Positions 16,650 through 24,574 of a stretch of DNA of 48,813 nt are shown here, piece after piece (position 1 is the first letter of the stretch; each line of letters begins with the position of its first letter). The stretch comes from Clostridia bacterium DTU065 (GTDB lineage: Bacteria > Bacillota > DTU065), in NCBI GenBank assembly GCA_001512545.1, contig LFSI01000036.1, positions 12,041 to 60,853 of the forward strand. The letters are read 5' to 3'. Made by a program: the position numbers and the translations under genes. The notes under the pieces were generated by a model that ran no database searches, was not told the DNA's origin, and saw only the letters and a program-made list of their open reading frames with translations.

Positions 16650-17306
16650 ATGGACGTTATCGAACTACAAGAATTGCTCCAGACCCTCGGCATAGACCCC
16701 GAGTATGTTGACGAGTTGGTGCAGCACAATCTGATCTCTCAGCCACTTTCAGAAAGCGGGGACGAGCCTCTGTTTCCCGCTGCAGTTGTCGGGGAAATCC
16801 AGCACATTCAAGGACTGAAGAGCCTTGGTTACAGCCTCTCTGATATCGCTAAAATTCTGAAAGTGACAGACCAGAAAAAAGCTGCAAAGCCGCAGAGAGC
16901 CCGTTTCTATACCGTAGGTCAAGTGGCTAGCTTGCTGAACCTGACCAAAAGAACGCTGGACTTTTGGGTGGAAAAAGGCGTCATTAAGCCCAGCTCCACA
17001 TCGAAAAGCGGTTACCGCTTGTTCAGCGAAGACGCCGTCAGGGTAATCAGTTTTGTTAAAGACCTACAGACAATAGGATTCACCTTAGAGCAAATAAAAT
17101 CCGTTACCGATACCTTAAACGAGAATTTTACCCCCACAGGTCCGGAGACAGCCTCCGCCATTTCCCTTATGCAGCAGAAAATCAGCGACAACGAGAAGTC
17201 CATCAAGTCGCTGAAAGCAGCATTGAAGACCATCCAAAAACACGCACGTGGATTGAAGATCCCCCACGAAAACCTGGAAAAACTAGATGAAGAAGAGAAC
17301 AACTGA
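16650..17306 (+). CDS. MerR-family regulator with two winged-helix domains in tandem
   Basis: A 218-residue protein. Residues ~85-150 are a clear MerR DNA-binding domain (YTVGQVASLLNLTKRTLDFW, then GYRLFSEDAVRVISFVKDLQ and GFTLEQIKSV). Residues ~13-70 have the same helix plan in degenerate form (LGIDPEYVDELVQHNLI, LFPAAVVGEIQHIQGLK, LGYSLSDIAKIL). A coiled coil follows (~165-205), as used by MerR proteins to dimerise. There is no Cys- or ligand-binding C-terminal domain. ATG with AAAGGTGGG upstream. It stands alone between ileS and ylmH, where Bacillus carries divIVA, and is oriented opposite to both. Its target is unknown. Confidence 0.88.
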   Translation: MDVIELQELLQTLGIDPEYVDELVQHNLISQPLSESGDEPLFPAAVVGEIQHIQGLKSLGYSLSDIAKILKVTDQKKAAKPQRARFYTVGQVASLLNLTKRTLDFWVEKGVIKPSSTSKSGYRLFSEDAVRVISFVKDLQTIGFTLEQIKSVTDTLNENFTPTGPETASAISLMQQKISDNEKSIKSLKAALKTIQKHARGLKIPHENLEKLDEEENN

Positions 17307-17343
17307 GCAATACGCGGATCTTCCAAAAAAAGACAGATACAAG

Positions 17344-17391
17344 AAAAGGAGCACTGCAGAGCTACCAAGTAGCGAGCACTGCTCCTTTTTT
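17344..17391 (+). terminator. Terminator of the MerR-family gene
   Basis: AAAAGGAGC (17344-17352) pairs with GCTCCTTTT (17381-17389); an inner GCTAC/GTAGC stem lies at 17361-17373; a T-run follows. Confidence 0.9.
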
Positions 17392-17480
17392 GTTCATTAA
17401 CTGTTCTGTTAACCACTGCCAAAGGTTCCGAAGAAAGGCTGCGCGTCTTTCCGGAAGAGACAAAGGCCACCAGCCATTGC

Positions 17481-18269
17481 CTACAAAAAGCGCTTAAGGG
17501 TCAGATGAATTCTGCCTTTCCTGGTGGTTCCGCCAACTTCTGCAACTTCCACTCGGCCTCTTCCCCTTATGGAGATAATATCTCCGGCAGAAACGTCCCG
17601 ACTGGGAGATGTTACTTCCTGCCAGTTGAGCTTAACCCGCCCGGCCTTAATCTCCCTGGTCATGGCCGTCCTGGACATTCCAAAGCCGCTTGCAGCCACA
17701 GAATCGAGTCTTAGAGATGACACTGTGGTTTTGATCTCTTTCACTCTCTCTTCGCCAAAGATGATCTGTTCCGGATCGATTTCGCTGACTTCAACGTTTA
17801 CCGAGCCGACCTTTGCCAGGTTTTGGATCAAATAAGTGGCTATATCTCTGTCCACAACCACCTGCGCGCCACCATCCACAAGGATGATATCGCCAACCCT
17901 ACTACGGTCGATTCCCGTTCCCAAAATGGAACCTAAAAAGTCTCTGTGGCTCACATCGCGGGGCAACTTGCCCTGGATGAGCAGGGCTGACAGCTTGGCA
18001 TCAACAGGGTCCGATCCGTAAAAGTCCGGAATGACGATGCCTCTCTTCCTTTCAGCTCCTCTGAACCCACCGTCCAGGCGGAGCGCTACCCCTTCGATTT
18101 GGTTAATGACAGTTTCGCAAAGTTCTTGCTCGCGAAGATTCAAGAACGGACCGAGCTTTGGCAGTACATCTGCAAAAACCTGCTCCGCAAGATCAATATA
18201 CCTAGCTACAACAGCTTTTTCGTCAATGTCTTGAGTTACTTTAAGCAAAGCTTCTCGATTGATGCGCAC
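17481..18269 (-). CDS. ylmH: YlmH-family S4-domain RNA-binding protein
   Basis: A 262-residue protein. The N-terminal ~170 residues match YlmH (GGFRGAERKRGIVIPDFYG, then LPRDVSHRDFLGSILGTGI). The C-terminal S4 domain lies at ~180-250 (LRLDSVAASGFGMSRTAMTREIKAGRVKLNW). YlmH binds ribosomal RNA and has been linked to ribosome quality control in Bacillus. Start GTG at 18269 with a weak AGGCGA SD. It is the last gene of the yggS-sepF-proC-yggT-ylmH cluster, separated from yggT by 13 bases. No divIVA gene follows. Confidence 0.93.
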   Translation of the reverse strand: MRINREALLKVTQDIDEKAVVARYIDLAEQVFADVLPKLGPFLNLREQELCETVINQIEGVALRLDGGFRGAERKRGIVIPDFYGSDPVDAKLSALLIQGKLPRDVSHRDFLGSILGTGIDRSRVGDIILVDGGAQVVVDRDIATYLIQNLAKVGSVNVEVSEIDPEQIIFGEERVKEIKTTVSSLRLDSVAASGFGMSRTAMTREIKAGRVKLNWQEVTSPSRDVSAGDIISIRGRGRVEVAEVGGTTRKGRIHLTLKRFL

Positions 18270-18282
18270 AAAATCGCCTGCC

Positions 18283-18525
18283 TTAGATAATTCGTCTAAT
18301 AAGTTCTAGTACGAGGATTACAACAAACGGAGAAAAGTCGAGAAATCCCACCGGAGGAAGTAACCTCCGCACCGGTGCCAATAACACCTCGCTGACCTCG
18401 TAGATCAACCTTACAACAGGATTGCCGTACGGGTCGATCCTAATCCAGCTGAGGATTACCCTAATCAGAATAATCCAAATCAATGCAGAGACTGCGTAAT
18501 TGAGTAGTCCTATAATAATGCCCAT
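18283..18525 (-). CDS. YggT-family membrane protein
   Basis: An 80-residue protein with two membrane helices flanking the conserved centre (IRVILSWIRIDPYGNP, then APVRRLLPPVGFLDFSP). YggT/YlmG proteins lie near sepF in many Gram-positives, and plastid relatives affect nucleoid organisation; the biochemical role is unknown. It begins six bases after the proC stop. Confidence 0.93.
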   Translation of the reverse strand: MGIIIGLLNYAVSALIWIILIRVILSWIRIDPYGNPVVRLIYEVSEVLLAPVRRLLPPVGFLDFSPFVVILVLELIRRII

Positions 18526-18531
18526 GGACCT

Positions 18532-19326
18532 CTACTTCCCCTCCTGAAGCTGCCTGCTTCTTTCTGCAGCAGCTCTGATCCCTTTAATAATAGATGCCCT
18601 AGTGGCTTCATCTTCTAAAACCAAAAGACCAGCTGCGGTGGTTCCTTTGGGCGATGTAACCATATCCCTAAGTTCTGCGGGATGCATCTTTTGTGCCTTC
18701 AGGTGTTCTGCCGTACCAACCATGGTCTCAACTGCCATGTCCAGTGCTGTACGGAAATCCAGTCCTTCCATAACACCGGCCTGTGCAAAAGCTTCAAGAA
18801 TGAGAAGAACAAAAGCCGGTCCGGAGCCGCTCAGTGCGGTAACAGCGTTGAACAGTTCCTCCCTTATCTCGAAAACCTTTCCGGTCTTCTGCAGGAGGCC
18901 CAGAACGAACTGCTTTTCGTCGTCTGATATCTCGCCAGGAAAGTGGACCGCAATGACTCCTCTACCGATTTGTGCAGGAAGGTTTGGCATGACCCTTATT
19001 ATTTTCTCTCTGTTTAAAGCCGCTCTCAACGTCTTGGTATCCACACCTGCAAGTATGGAAATGACTACTTGATCGCGTCTTTCCTGCTTCCAGCTTGCAG
19101 CAACTGTCTCTAATTGCTGCGGTTTTACCGCAAGAAGAACATAATCGCACTCTTCCAGCTGACCGAGATCGTCTGCTATCAGAAAGCCCTGCTGTTTGGC
19201 CTTATCCCGCGCAGTGCTGCTTGTATCGTAGACCAAAATCTCTCTTGTGGAAAACCCAGCGCTCACAAATCCAGCTATAAGAGCGCTGCCCATGGCTCCG
19301 TAACCAATACAGCCTAGTTTCCCCAT
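18532..19326 (-). CDS. proC: Pyrroline-5-carboxylate reductase
   Basis: A 264-residue NAD(P)H-dependent reductase catalysing the last step of proline synthesis. The Rossmann motif is GCIGYGAMGSALIAGF at residues 5-20. The dimer and substrate region GSGPAFVLLILEAFAQAGV is at ~160-180, and DMVTSPKGTTAAGL is near the C-terminus. Insertion of proC between sepF and yggT is common in clostridia. No SD lies in the ten bases before ATG 19326; a GC-rich hairpin sits there instead (see 19327-19364). Confidence 0.96.
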   Translation of the reverse strand: MGKLGCIGYGAMGSALIAGFVSAGFSTREILVYDTSSTARDKAKQQGFLIADDLGQLEECDYVLLAVKPQQLETVAASWKQERRDQVVISILAGVDTKTLRAALNREKIIRVMPNLPAQIGRGVIAVHFPGEISDDEKQFVLGLLQKTGKVFEIREELFNAVTALSGSGPAFVLLILEAFAQAGVMEGLDFRTALDMAVETMVGTAEHLKAQKMHPAELRDMVTSPKGTTAAGLLVLEDEATRASIIKGIRAAAERSRQLQEGK

Positions 19327-19364
19327 TAATCAAAGCAGGCGCCGCAAGAGCGCCTGTCCCACCT
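19327..19364 (-). promoter_or_regulatory. Hairpin between SD-like AGGTGG and the proC start
   Basis: On the minus strand AGGTGG (19364-19359) is followed by CAGGCGC/GCGCCTG (19356-19350 with 19342-19336, 7-nt loop) and then nine bases to the ATG. Folding would shorten the SD-to-start distance from 32 to about 11 bases. It lacks a T-run, so it is not a normal terminator. Confidence 0.5.
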
Positions 19365-19374
19365 GCCTTTCCTA

Positions 19375-19824
19375 TTACTCCTCCACGTCCTTGAACAAAG
19401 CCGACTTGTCTTCTTTCACCAACTCTTCGCATTTGGCCTTGTCCACCACAACGTTTTTAGGAACGAAAACAAACGTATCGTTTGAGATTTCTTCAAGTTC
19501 GCCTTCAAGCGCGTACACGGCACCGGAAATGAAATCTACAATACGCTGGCTTTCTTCTTTAGTGGTATCTTTTAACGTAACGATCACGGGCCGGCTGATC
19601 TTCAGGTTGTTCACAGCCTGCGTTGCATCGTTGATGTTTATGCAGTTAAGCACTACCATTCTCATGGTTTTCGTCGTTGATTGGCTTACTCTTGGCTCAT
19701 CAAGCATCTCTGTAACCCCGATTTCTTCAAAGGCGATTTCTTCTTCGCCCATCGTATTTTCGCTTTCTTCCTGTTCTTCATCGTGCATTCCCAGTAGTTT
19801 CAGAAATTTGTCCATAAAGCTCAT
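19375..19824 (-). CDS. sepF: Cell division protein SepF
   Basis: A 149-residue cytoplasmic protein that anchors and aligns FtsZ filaments at the division septum. The N-terminal amphipathic membrane-binding helix is MSFMDKFLKLLG, followed by an acidic linker. The SepF domain covers ~52-130 (MRMVVLNCIN, NNLKISRPVIVTLKD, RIVDFISGAVYALEG). GGAGG lies seven bases before ATG 19824. Upstream is yggS, as in Bacillus ylmE-sepF. Confidence 0.96.
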   Translation of the reverse strand: MSFMDKFLKLLGMHDEEQEESENTMGEEEIAFEEIGVTEMLDEPRVSQSTTKTMRMVVLNCININDATQAVNNLKISRPVIVTLKDTTKEESQRIVDFISGAVYALEGELEEISNDTFVFVPKNVVVDKAKCEELVKEDKSALFKDVEE

Positions 19825-19845
19825 ACCAACACCTCCCCGTTTTGT

Positions 19846-20520
19846 CTAACGCTGGCCGAAAACCCCTGTCCCGACTCTTACAATGGTTGCCCCTTCAAGT
19901 ATTGCTTCGTGATAGTCTCCGCTCATTCCCATCGATAGCTCGGGAAACTCGTGCTTAGTTACTTCGCTAAGAGCGTCCCTTAATCCTCGAAGCTTTGCAA
20001 AACTAGCCCTGGTTTCTTTAGGATCTTTATGCAGAGCTCCGATAGTCATAAGTCCTGTTGGGGCTATTCCCTTTAATTGTAAAATCTTCTCTATATTTTG
20101 CAAAAGACCTTCTGACGTGAAGCCAAACTTTGAAGGATCATCGTCGATATTTACCTGCAGAAGCACTTTGACGACCTTCTGCCGCTCCAAGGCCTTTTCA
20201 CTGATCTTTTCGGCAAGTTCAAGACTATCCACCGAATGAATAAAAACCTCAGTGTCCAGTAGCTTATTCAGCTTGTTCTTTTGAATGTGTCCAATAAAGT
20301 GCCAACTGAGGTCGGGGAGCTGTTGGTATTTCGGCACAAACTCCTGAACCCTGCTTTCACCAAAATCCCGTTGCCCTGCTTCATATGCCTCCAAAATCGA
20401 CGAAATCGGGAAGGTCTTGGATACCGCAAGCAGCTTGACTTCTCTGGGATCCCTACCGCAAAGCAGACATGTCTTCTCGATGTTTTCCCTAATACGAAGT
20501 AAGTTTTCTTTGATTGCCAT
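19846..20520 (-). CDS. YggS/YlmE-family PLP homeostasis protein
   Basis: A 224-residue, single-domain alanine-racemase-fold protein that binds pyridoxal phosphate and helps keep PLP balanced. The PLP lysine lies in LLAVSKTFP (~residue 36). HFIGHIQKNKL, LQVNIDDDPSKFG, GLMTIGA and LSMGMSGDYHEAI are all present. ATG 20520 with AAGAGGTG upstream. It is 21 bases before sepF. Confidence 0.96.
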   Translation of the reverse strand: MAIKENLLRIRENIEKTCLLCGRDPREVKLLAVSKTFPISSILEAYEAGQRDFGESRVQEFVPKYQQLPDLSWHFIGHIQKNKLNKLLDTEVFIHSVDSLELAEKISEKALERQKVVKVLLQVNIDDDPSKFGFTSEGLLQNIEKILQLKGIAPTGLMTIGALHKDPKETRASFAKLRGLRDALSEVTKHEFPELSMGMSGDYHEAILEGATIVRVGTGVFGQR

Positions 20521-20531
20521 TTACACACCTC

Positions 20532-21374
20532 TTACCTTGCAGGAGAAACTACAACTAAGGAACCTTTGGGCAGACCGTCCACTACGACCTTGTCCTCCCA
20601 CTTACCTACAACCCTAACAGGTTGGGTGCGTTCCCTGTTTCGATAACTTATTTTAACATATGTTCCGTCATCGGTCTCGATCAAAAGATCCTGTGGTATG
20701 ATCACACCTCTAAGAGGTTCCTTGTAAAGCTTGATTTTCCGAAGAACTCTATAACCTGCTACATCGCTGTCATAATAGTTGATGACCACGCTGAATCTGT
20801 TGTCGCTTAGAACCTCTTGCACTACTCCTTCGTAGATCTTGCCGCCGATTTCAACCTGAACTTTTTCGTTTCTGTAGACACTTACGTTGGAGTAGACGAT
20901 TAAGTACCAGGAATAGTTGTCTACCAACTTCCCTACGATGTCTCCCTTGTACACCACATCACCAGAGGAGACCTTTTTTACCGGCTTATCCCAGTCACCT
21001 AAAAAATCGTGTTTCAGGACCATAATCACACCGGGTATGAGCAGTTTTTCCAGACCGTCGTACCGCCAAGAGACAGTGCCAGCCCGTTCTGCATAGACGG
21101 GATACGAACCTACCATCGCAACAACGGTATTTGCTGGAACACGGGTGTTATCGGCCACCAGCTGTTCAATCTTGCCGTCTGCCGGTGCATACAAGGGCAC
21201 TTCAAACCTGTAGCAGAGGGCATCAACTTCAACCGCTCTAACCAGCGTGTCAGTAGCAGCTTCAATGTAGCGACTGCGATTGATCCACTTCAGCCAAATA
21301 ACGGCACCAACGACAATAACTGCCAGAATCACAAAGAAAAGTATGCCCTTAGTTTTTTTCTTCACTGTGCTCAC
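20532..21374 (-). CDS. HlyD-like membrane-anchored protein
   Basis: About 280 residues. One N-terminal membrane segment (GILFFVILAVIVVGAVIWL) is followed by an extracytoplasmic region resembling a biotinyl-lipoyl/HlyD fold (VPLYAPADGKIEQLV, then SSGDVVYKGDIVGKLVDN) and a beta-barrel-like C-terminus. Such proteins precede yggS-sepF in several clostridia; no substrate is known and no partner exporter is nearby. The longest frame begins at 21437, inside the promoter, so the start must be internal: GTG 21374 or 21365. Neither has a strong SD. Confidence 0.75.
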   Translation of the reverse strand: MSTVKKKTKGILFFVILAVIVVGAVIWLKWINRSRYIEAATDTLVRAVEVDALCYRFEVPLYAPADGKIEQLVADNTRVPANTVVAMVGSYPVYAERAGTVSWRYDGLEKLLIPGVIMVLKHDFLGDWDKPVKKVSSGDVVYKGDIVGKLVDNYSWYLIVYSNVSVYRNEKVQVEIGGKIYEGVVQEVLSDNRFSVVINYYDSDVAGYRVLRKIKLYKEPLRGVIIPQDLLIETDDGTYVKISYRNRERTQPVRVVGKWEDKVVVDGLPKGSLVVVSPAR

Positions 21375-21414
21375 ATCGCTTAATTGAGAATAAAATCCGT
21401 ATCTGTTTGATTTA

Positions 21415-21442
21415 ATTATACAATAACAATACCCCATTTCAA
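21415..21442 (-). promoter_or_regulatory. Promoter of the HlyD-like/yggS/sepF cluster
   Basis: TTGAAA (21437-21442), 16-base spacer, consensus TATAAT (21415-21420). It lies directly after the terminator of the preceding transcript. Confidence 0.75.
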
Positions 21443-21465
21443 TAATAAAGGCCGCCTAGGCGGCC
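21441..21465 (-). terminator. Terminator of the rnj-tepA-ylzJ unit
   Basis: A perfect 16-nt palindrome GGCCGCCTAGGCGGCC (21450-21465) is followed on the minus strand by TTTATTATT. Confidence 0.85.
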
Positions 21466-21484
21466 AAAAACTCTAGAGGGCAAG

Positions 21485-21676
21485 TTAGAGCTTAATAATG
21501 TCTCCGGGATTGTAGTCTCTGTACCAGGATAGAGGTGCGCCTTCGATGCGCTCCAGTCTATAGGTGCCATCTCCTAAAGGCTCAACGAGAAGCGATGCAG
21601 TCCCAACAGTCTTCCATTCCAGTGTTCGTTCTTCCTCTTCCATGATGAGTTCTAGTGGAAGGACTGTGTAGAACAT
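21485..21676 (-). CDS. YlzJ-like protein
   Basis: A 63-residue protein (begins MFYTVLPLELIM, ends GDIIKL) with the family's opening motif. Its ATG overlaps the tepA stop by one base (TGATG). The order rnj-tepA-ylzJ matches Bacillus ymfA-ymfB-ylzJ, which supports the call. Function unknown; a small cytoplasmic protein with no membrane segment. Confidence 0.85.
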   Translation of the reverse strand: MFYTVLPLELIMEEEERTLEWKTVGTASLLVEPLGDGTYRLERIEGAPLSWYRDYNPGDIIKL

Positions 21677-22485
21677 CAGCTGTACAGACCTCCCGGATTA
21701 GGATTGAACTGGGGTGGTACCGGCTGCGGCACGCCGGGACGAGGCCCATATTCGGGCGGTCTCATCCGTTGGGGCTGGTAGTTGAACTGATCGGCAAAGA
21801 AGCCCTGCTGTGCGGATTTCCTTCCGCAAAGCTCGTTCAGTTTGGCTATGGCATCGCTGAGGCCACCTACGGCATTCACTAGACCTGCTTCAACTGCCTC
21901 CCGTCCCACCAAAACCGTACCTACATCCCTTACCAACTCTCCTGTGCGGAACATGTAGTCCCTTAGCCTTGCCTCGTCGATGTTTGAGTGATTCACGATA
22001 AACCGAATAACCCTGTCCTGCATCTTATCCAGATACTCGTAAGTCTGGGGAACCCCTATAACAAGGCCGCTGAGCCTGATAGGGTGAATGGTCATCGTGG
22101 CAGTTTCTGCAATGAAGCTGTAGTTGGCTGCCACCGCTATGGGGACGCCAATGCTGTGACCGCCGCCGAGAACCAAAGATACAACAGGCTTGGACAGGCT
22201 GGTGATCATCTCGGCAATAGCAAGTCCTGCCTCAATGTCCCCACCTACTGTGTTGAGAACCAAAAGAACGCCTTTGACTTCGTCGCTCTGTTCAATGGCC
22301 ACAAGCTGCGGTATGACGTGTTCGTACTTGGTGGCTTTGTTCTTTACAGGCAGCATGAGGTGCCCTTCGATCTGTCCCACGATCGTCATGCAGTAAATCT
22401 CGGGAATTCTAGGCGGCGCCGGTGGCATCTGGGGCTGCCCGAAGTTCTTAATGGCTGAAATCGGCTGATTCAACTGATTGTCCAA
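21676..22485 (-). CDS. TepA/YmfB-like ClpP-fold serine protease
   Basis: About 269 residues with a ClpP/crotonase-like fold. The nucleophile lies in GGGHSIGVPIAV and the probable His in MTIHPIRLSG; VLLVLNTVGGDIEAGLAIAE forms the oxyanion-side strand. A Pro-rich tail (~235-269) is variable. Bacillus TepA was named for translocation-enhancing activity. No signal peptide. The frame opens at ATG 22506, which lacks an SD, while GAGGAGG lies eight bases before TTG 22485 (LDNQLNQ), so I place the start there. Confidence 0.9.
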   Translation of the reverse strand: MDNQLNQPISAIKNFGQPQMPPAPPRIPEIYCMTIVGQIEGHLMLPVKNKATKYEHVIPQLVAIEQSDEVKGVLLVLNTVGGDIEAGLAIAEMITSLSKPVVSLVLGGGHSIGVPIAVAANYSFIAETATMTIHPIRLSGLVIGVPQTYEYLDKMQDRVIRFIVNHSNIDEARLRDYMFRTGELVRDVGTVLVGREAVEAGLVNAVGGLSDAIAKLNELCGRKSAQQGFFADQFNYQPQRMRPPEYGPRPGVPQPVPPQFNPNPGGLYS

Positions 22486-22524
22486 AACAGTTCCCTCCTC
22501 AGCCATATTCTGTCCTGTTTTTTA

Positions 22525-22559
22525 AAAAATAAAAAAGGTGAAGCAGATAGCCTCACCTT
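22525..22559 (-). terminator. Terminator between rnj and tepA
   Basis: AAGGTGA (22535-22541) pairs with TCACCTT (22553-22559), followed by TTTTTTATTTTTT on the minus strand. tepA lies downstream in the same direction, so readthrough or a separate promoter is needed for it. Confidence 0.8.
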
Positions 22560-22564
22560 CATTT

Positions 22565-24256
22565 TCATACTTCCATAATGATTGGGAGAATCATTGGGCG
22601 GCGTTTGGTCTTTTCATAGAGAAAACGGTAGAGTACATCCCTAATGTTGCTCTTGATGGCGCTCCAATCATTAATGTTTTCCTTGCGGCACATCTCAAGG
22701 GTTTCTTTAACCTTTGCAGTGGCTTCACCGATAAGGTCTTCAGACTCCCTCACATAGACGAAACCTCTTGTGATAATATCAGGTCCCGATCTGATGGTCC
22801 TGTCGTTTTTATCCATGGTGACGACAACAATCAGAATCCCGTCTTCGGACAACTGCCGGCGATCTCTGAGAACGATGTTGCCCACATCGCCAACGCCAAG
22901 ACCGTCCACCATCACGGATCCTGCTGGAACCTTGCCGCTTTTCCTGGCACCTTTCGCGGTGAACTCCAGAACATCTCCGTTTTCCAAGATAAACACATTC
23001 TTCTCAGGCACACCTGTGGCCATGGCCAGCTGCTTGTGCTTGACGAGCATGCGGTACTCACCGTGCACCGGTACGAAGTACTGGGGACGGATGAGATTCA
23101 GCATCAGTTTCAACTCTTCCTGAGAAGCGTGACCAGATACGTGTACTCCGGAGAACTTCTCGTAAATGACGTCGGCGCCGAGCTTGAACAAGTTGTCTAT
23201 AGTCCGACCGACAAACTTTTCGTTGCCCGGAATCGGCGTCGCTGAAATGATCACAGTGTCACCTGGGAGAATCGACAGACGTTTGTGATCTGCCTTAGAC
23301 ATCCTGGTCAGAGCGCTCATTGGCTCGCCTTGGCTTCCCGTTGTAAGGACGGTTACCTCGTGGGGTGCATACTTGTCAATGTCGTCCACTTCGATCTGCA
23401 TTCCGTCGGGAATGTTCATGTAGCCAAGTTCCTTGGCAATGTTGACTACATTGACCATGCTCCTTCCGGTAATGGCAACCTTGCGGCCAACGGCATAGGA
23501 AGCATCAATGACTTGTTGAACTCGGTGGATGTTGGATGCAAACGTTGCAACAATTATGCGCCCTTTTGCCTGAACAAAAACCTCTTCGAAGGTCTTTCCG
23601 ACCTCTTTTTCCGAAAGGGTGTAGCCGGGGCGTTCGGCATTTGTGCTATCCGATAACAGACAGAGCACGCCCTTTTGACCGAGTTCTGCCAGTCTAAAAT
23701 AATCGATCACCTGACCGTCCACCGGTGTCTGATCGATCTTGAAGTCCGAAGTCAAGACCACCATGCCCAGAGGAGTGTCTATGGCCAGAATTACCGTATC
23801 GGTAATGCTGTGGCTCGACCGGATGAAGTCGATGTTAAAAGCACCAAGAGAGACCGAGTCTCCGGCTTTTACCACGCGCAGGTCGGCACCGCGCAATAGA
23901 TGGTGTTCCTTCAGTTTTACCTCCACAAGGCCTAAAGTCAGCCTTGTGCCGTAAACAGGAACCTGTAATTTCCGTAGGACGTACGGCAACCCTCCGATGT
24001 GATCTTCGTGTCCGTGAGTCAGGACGATCGCCCGCACTTTATCTCTGTTTTCTTCCAGATACTTAATGTCGGGGATCACCGAATCTATCCCTAGCATGTC
24101 TTCCTCAGGAAACATCAAGCCCGCATCCACTACAATGATGTCTTCGTCATTGTAGTTTAACACGTACATGTTTTTGCCGATCTCGCCTATACCTCCGAGA
24201 GGAATGATGCTTAATTTACCAGTATTCTTTTTGTAACGACGGTTAATGTTTACCAC
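22565..24256 (-). CDS. Ribonuclease J
   Basis: A 563-residue metallo-beta-lactamase/beta-CASP nuclease with endo- and 5'-exonuclease activity in RNA turnover. The metal site is LTHGHEDHIGG (~85-95), followed by SSHSITDTV, LLSDSTNAERPGYT, and VHVSGHASQEEL with PVHGEYRML. The C-terminal domain is complete. The position upstream of tepA-ylzJ matches RNase J2 of Bacillus, but the catalytic His/Asp set looks intact as in J1. Start is uncertain: GGAGG overlaps GTG 24256, while the only codon at ideal distance is ATT at 24247; GGGAG further upstream could serve the GTG. Confidence 0.96.
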   Translation of the reverse strand: MVNINRRYKKNTGKLSIIPLGGIGEIGKNMYVLNYNDEDIIVVDAGLMFPEEDMLGIDSVIPDIKYLEENRDKVRAIVLTHGHEDHIGGLPYVLRKLQVPVYGTRLTLGLVEVKLKEHHLLRGADLRVVKAGDSVSLGAFNIDFIRSSHSITDTVILAIDTPLGMVVLTSDFKIDQTPVDGQVIDYFRLAELGQKGVLCLLSDSTNAERPGYTLSEKEVGKTFEEVFVQAKGRIIVATFASNIHRVQQVIDASYAVGRKVAITGRSMVNVVNIAKELGYMNIPDGMQIEVDDIDKYAPHEVTVLTTGSQGEPMSALTRMSKADHKRLSILPGDTVIISATPIPGNEKFVGRTIDNLFKLGADVIYEKFSGVHVSGHASQEELKLMLNLIRPQYFVPVHGEYRMLVKHKQLAMATGVPEKNVFILENGDVLEFTAKGARKSGKVPAGSVMVDGLGVGDVGNIVLRDRRQLSEDGILIVVVTMDKNDRTIRSGPDIITRGFVYVRESEDLIGEATAKVKETLEMCRKENINDWSAIKSNIRDVLYRFLYEKTKRRPMILPIIMEV

Positions 24257-24346
24257 CTCCGAATAATCTCCCAGTTACAGCTTGCATCCGTACAACAAAC
24301 TAACTTGGGTTAATTGATGAAAAGACGCTCCGTGTACTCTTTTCCC

Positions 24347-24375
24347 ATTATACCCGAAATCTCGCCCTTCGACAA
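24347..24375 (-). promoter_or_regulatory. Promoter of rnj
   Basis: TTGTCG (24370-24375), 17-base spacer, consensus TATAAT (24347-24352), giving an untranslated leader of about 85 bases. Confidence 0.7.
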
Positions 24376-24547
24376 CTAATGATTAGATCCCGAGTTTTCC
24401 ACAGAAACCCGTGCATCTATCCAAGATCCTGCAAGCCCTTAAGATGGGCTTTTTTAAGTTTCCGCCATTGTTAATCTCCAGTCAAAGGGAGAACGGACAA
24501 GTCTATCTACCGCAATAGTATGGCTCCCATAAGCCTGCCCTAATCCA
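24376..24547. other. Non-coding gap between dapA and rnj with a plus-strand terminator
   Basis: No gene seen. At 24433-24455 AAGCCC/GGGCTT (7-nt loop) is followed by TTTTTT on the plus strand, although no plus-strand gene lies upstream. It may stop antisense transcription into the dap operon or mark the end of an unseen small RNA. Confidence 0.45.
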
Positions 24548-24574
24548 AAAGAAAAACAGCCCAGTGGGCTGTTT
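24548..24574 (-). terminator. Terminator of the dap operon
   Basis: AAACAGCCC (24554-24562) pairs with GGGCTGTTT (24566-24574), three-base loop, then T-rich TTCTTTT on the minus strand. It begins inside the dapA stop codon. Confidence 0.88.

Noticed and set aside
17012-17470. 152-codon minus frame opposite the MerR gene
   Set aside because: Antisense to a clear MerR protein, low-complexity Ser/Phe composition, and it runs through the MerR terminator.
22538-23245. 235-codon plus frame opposite RNase J
   Set aside because: Mirror of a well-conserved gene; no family features or RBS.
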